Assembly: GCA_025455895.1 (NCBI GenBank)
Contig: JALOLQ010000097.1
Location: 1-6,320, forward strand
Source: Solirubrobacteraceae bacterium
Lineage (GTDB): Bacteria; Actinomycetota; Thermoleophilia; Solirubrobacterales; Solirubrobacteraceae
Direction of reading: 5' to 3'
Length of the DNA stretch: 6,320 nt
The position numbers were made by a program, and so were the translations under genes. The notes under the pieces are model-generated. The model did no database searches, had not been told where the DNA came from, and was given only the letters and a program-made list of their open reading frames with translations. Below are positions 5,176 to 6,320 of the stretch, piece after piece (position 1 is the first letter of the stretch; each line of letters starts with the position of its first letter).

Positions 5176-6288
5176 ATGGCCTCCCCCCGCATCGTCCTCT
5201 TCGGCGCGACCGGGTACACCGGCGATCTCACCGCGCGCGAGCTGGTGCGCCGCGGCCTGCGCCCGCTGCTCGCCGCGCGCAGCGCCGAGCGCGTCGCGGC
5301 GCTCGCCGACGAGCTCGGCGGGCTCGAGCACGCCGTCGCCGACGTCGGAGACCCGGCGAGCGTGGCGGCGCTCGTGGCGCGCGGCGACGTGCTCGTCTCG
5401 ACCGTCGGGCCGTTCCTGCGCTGGGGCGATCCGGCGGTGGAGGCCGCGATCGCCGCGGGCGCCCACTACCTCGACTCGACCGGCGAGGGCCCGTTCATCC
5501 GGCGCGTCTTCGAGGAGTTCGGCCCGCGCGCGGAGGCCGCGGGCTGCGCGCTGCTGACGGCGATGGGCTACGACTGGGTTCCCGGGAACCTCGCGGGTGC
5601 GCTCGCGCTGCGCGAGGCCGGGGGCGAGGCGCGGCGCGTGGAGCTGGGGTACTTCATGTCCGGCGTGGCGTCGGCGAACGGGATGAGCGGCGGCACGCGG
5701 GCGAGCGCGGCGGGCGCGCTGATCGAGCCGACCTACACCTTCCGCGACGGCCGGATCGTGACCGAGCGCGGCGGCAGGCGCGTGCGCTCGTTCGATCTCG
5801 GCGACGGGCGCACGGGACCGGGGATCTCGATCGGCTCGAGCGAGCAGTTCGCGCTGCCGCGGCTCGAGGCGCAGCTCTGGGACGTGGACACCTACCTGGG
5901 CTGGTTCGGGCCGGCGTCCCGGCCGCTCCAGGCGTTCTCGCTGGGCACCGAGATCGTCACGAAGGTGCCCGGCGTACGCGCCGGCATCGCCGCGCTCGCC
6001 GGCCGCTTCGTCAGCGGCTCGACCGGCGGCCCGGACGCCGAGGCGCGCTCGGGGACGCGCTCGGTGATCCTCGCCCGCGCGTGCGACGCGGCCGGACGCG
6101 AGCTGTGCACGGTGCGCCTCGAGGGCCCCAACGGCTACGACCTCACCGCCGCGTTCCTCGCCTGGGGCGCCGAGACGGCCGCCGCCGGCGGGCTCCGGGG
6201 GGTCGGCGCGCTCGGGCCGGTGGACGGGTTCGGGCTCGACGAGCTCGAGGCCGCGGCGGCGAGCTACGAGTTGGTGCGGGTCGCCTGA
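5176..6288 (+). CDS. Saccharopine dehydrogenase-like NAD(P)-dependent oxidoreductase
   Basis: A 370-residue cytosolic protein of the saccharopine dehydrogenase/trans-acting enoyl reductase-like family. The N-terminus is a Rossmann fold with the nucleotide loop GATGYTG (10-16), an Arg-rich strand end LLAARSAER (31-39) suggesting NADP preference, then VLVSTVGPF (72-80), AGAHYLDSTGE (94-104) and a SGGTRAS motif (171-177) seen in the family. The second half is the family's mixed alpha/beta domain. In this family true lysine-pathway saccharopine dehydrogenases are a minority; relatives act as enoyl reductases in lipid biosynthesis or are uncharacterised, so substrate is unknown. The ATG at 5176 is directly followed by the Rossmann strand and preceded at 6 bases by TAGGGT, so the start is secure. 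It is divergent from the M20 gene with 22 bases between them. After the TGA only 32 bases remain, without a recognisable terminator. Confidence 0.88.
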   Translation: MASPRIVLFGATGYTGDLTARELVRRGLRPLLAARSAERVAALADELGGLEHAVADVGDPASVAALVARGDVLVSTVGPFLRWGDPAVEAAIAAGAHYLDSTGEGPFIRRVFEEFGPRAEAAGCALLTAMGYDWVPGNLAGALALREAGGEARRVELGYFMSGVASANGMSGGTRASAAGALIEPTYTFRDGRIVTERGGRRVRSFDLGDGRTGPGISIGSSEQFALPRLEAQLWDVDTYLGWFGPASRPLQAFSLGTEIVTKVPGVRAGIAALAGRFVSGSTGGPDAEARSGTRSVILARACDAAGRELCTVRLEGPNGYDLTAAFLAWGAETAAAGGLRGVGALGPVDGFGLDELEAAAASYELVRVA

Positions 6289-6320
6289 GCCGGCGCCTCG
6301 GTGCGCTTCCGGTGAAGTCG

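Noticed and set aside
5154..5231. Longer N-terminus for the M20 protein (ATG at 5192 or 5231)
   Set aside because: Both starts lie within the divergent oxidoreductase gene. The M20 fold and the promoter hexamer fit GTG 5153.
3919..5466. Minus-strand frame of 515 codons overlapping the M20 gene
   Set aside because: Out of frame with the M20 motifs and rich in Arg/Ala runs. It also crosses the promoter gap and lies antisense to the oxidoreductase.
6264..6320. Possible C-terminus of a convergent minus-strand gene ending in HRKRTEAPAQATRTNS
   Set aside because: Only about 18 codons are visible, overlapping the oxidoreductase end. No motif and no way to tell it from chance without sequence to the right.

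Overview
The window is very GC-rich, and coding thirds almost always end in G or C. It carries four protein genes with almost no spare DNA. GTG starts, TANNNT-type promoter hexamers directly in front of start codons, and the protein sequences point to a high-GC actinobacterium. My best guess is Thermoleophilia/Solirubrobacterales, but that is inference from style, not a database match.

Layout. (1) Positions 1-2358, minus strand: a UDP-glucose 6-dehydrogenase (ugd), cut by the left edge of the window and interrupted by a 478-residue in-frame intein (121-1554). The intein has a complete set of protein-splicing residues and both LAGLIDADG-type homing-endonuclease motifs. It sits immediately before the enzyme's catalytic cysteine, so that cysteine is also the +1 splicing nucleophile. 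(2) 2399-3922, minus: a LytR-CpsA-Psr (LCP) glycopolymer transferase with an N-terminal membrane anchor and an extra C-terminal domain on a basic linker. (3) 4032-5153, minus: an M20-family metallopeptidase/deacylase (ArgE/DapE-like) with all expected metal ligands. (4) 5176-6288, plus: a saccharopine-dehydrogenase-like NAD(P)-dependent oxidoreductase, divergent from (3).

How they fit together. ugd and the LCP gene are adjacent and codirectional, with 40 bases between them. UDP-glucuronate from Ugd is a precursor of acidic envelope polysaccharides, and LCP enzymes attach such polymers to peptidoglycan, so a shared envelope role is plausible. The M20 gene is followed by a hairpin and is probably a separate unit. 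The M20 and oxidoreductase genes start 22 bases apart. Two overlapping TANNNT hexamers, each exactly 6 bases from its start codon, suggest a minimal bidirectional promoter giving leaderless transcripts.

The main discovery is the intein-split ugd. It is easy to miss because the frame runs off the window edge and long antisense frames overlie it. Its codon usage differs from the host gene: about 10% of codons end in A/T in the intein, against under 3% in the N-terminal host part, by hand count. This supports separate acquisition.
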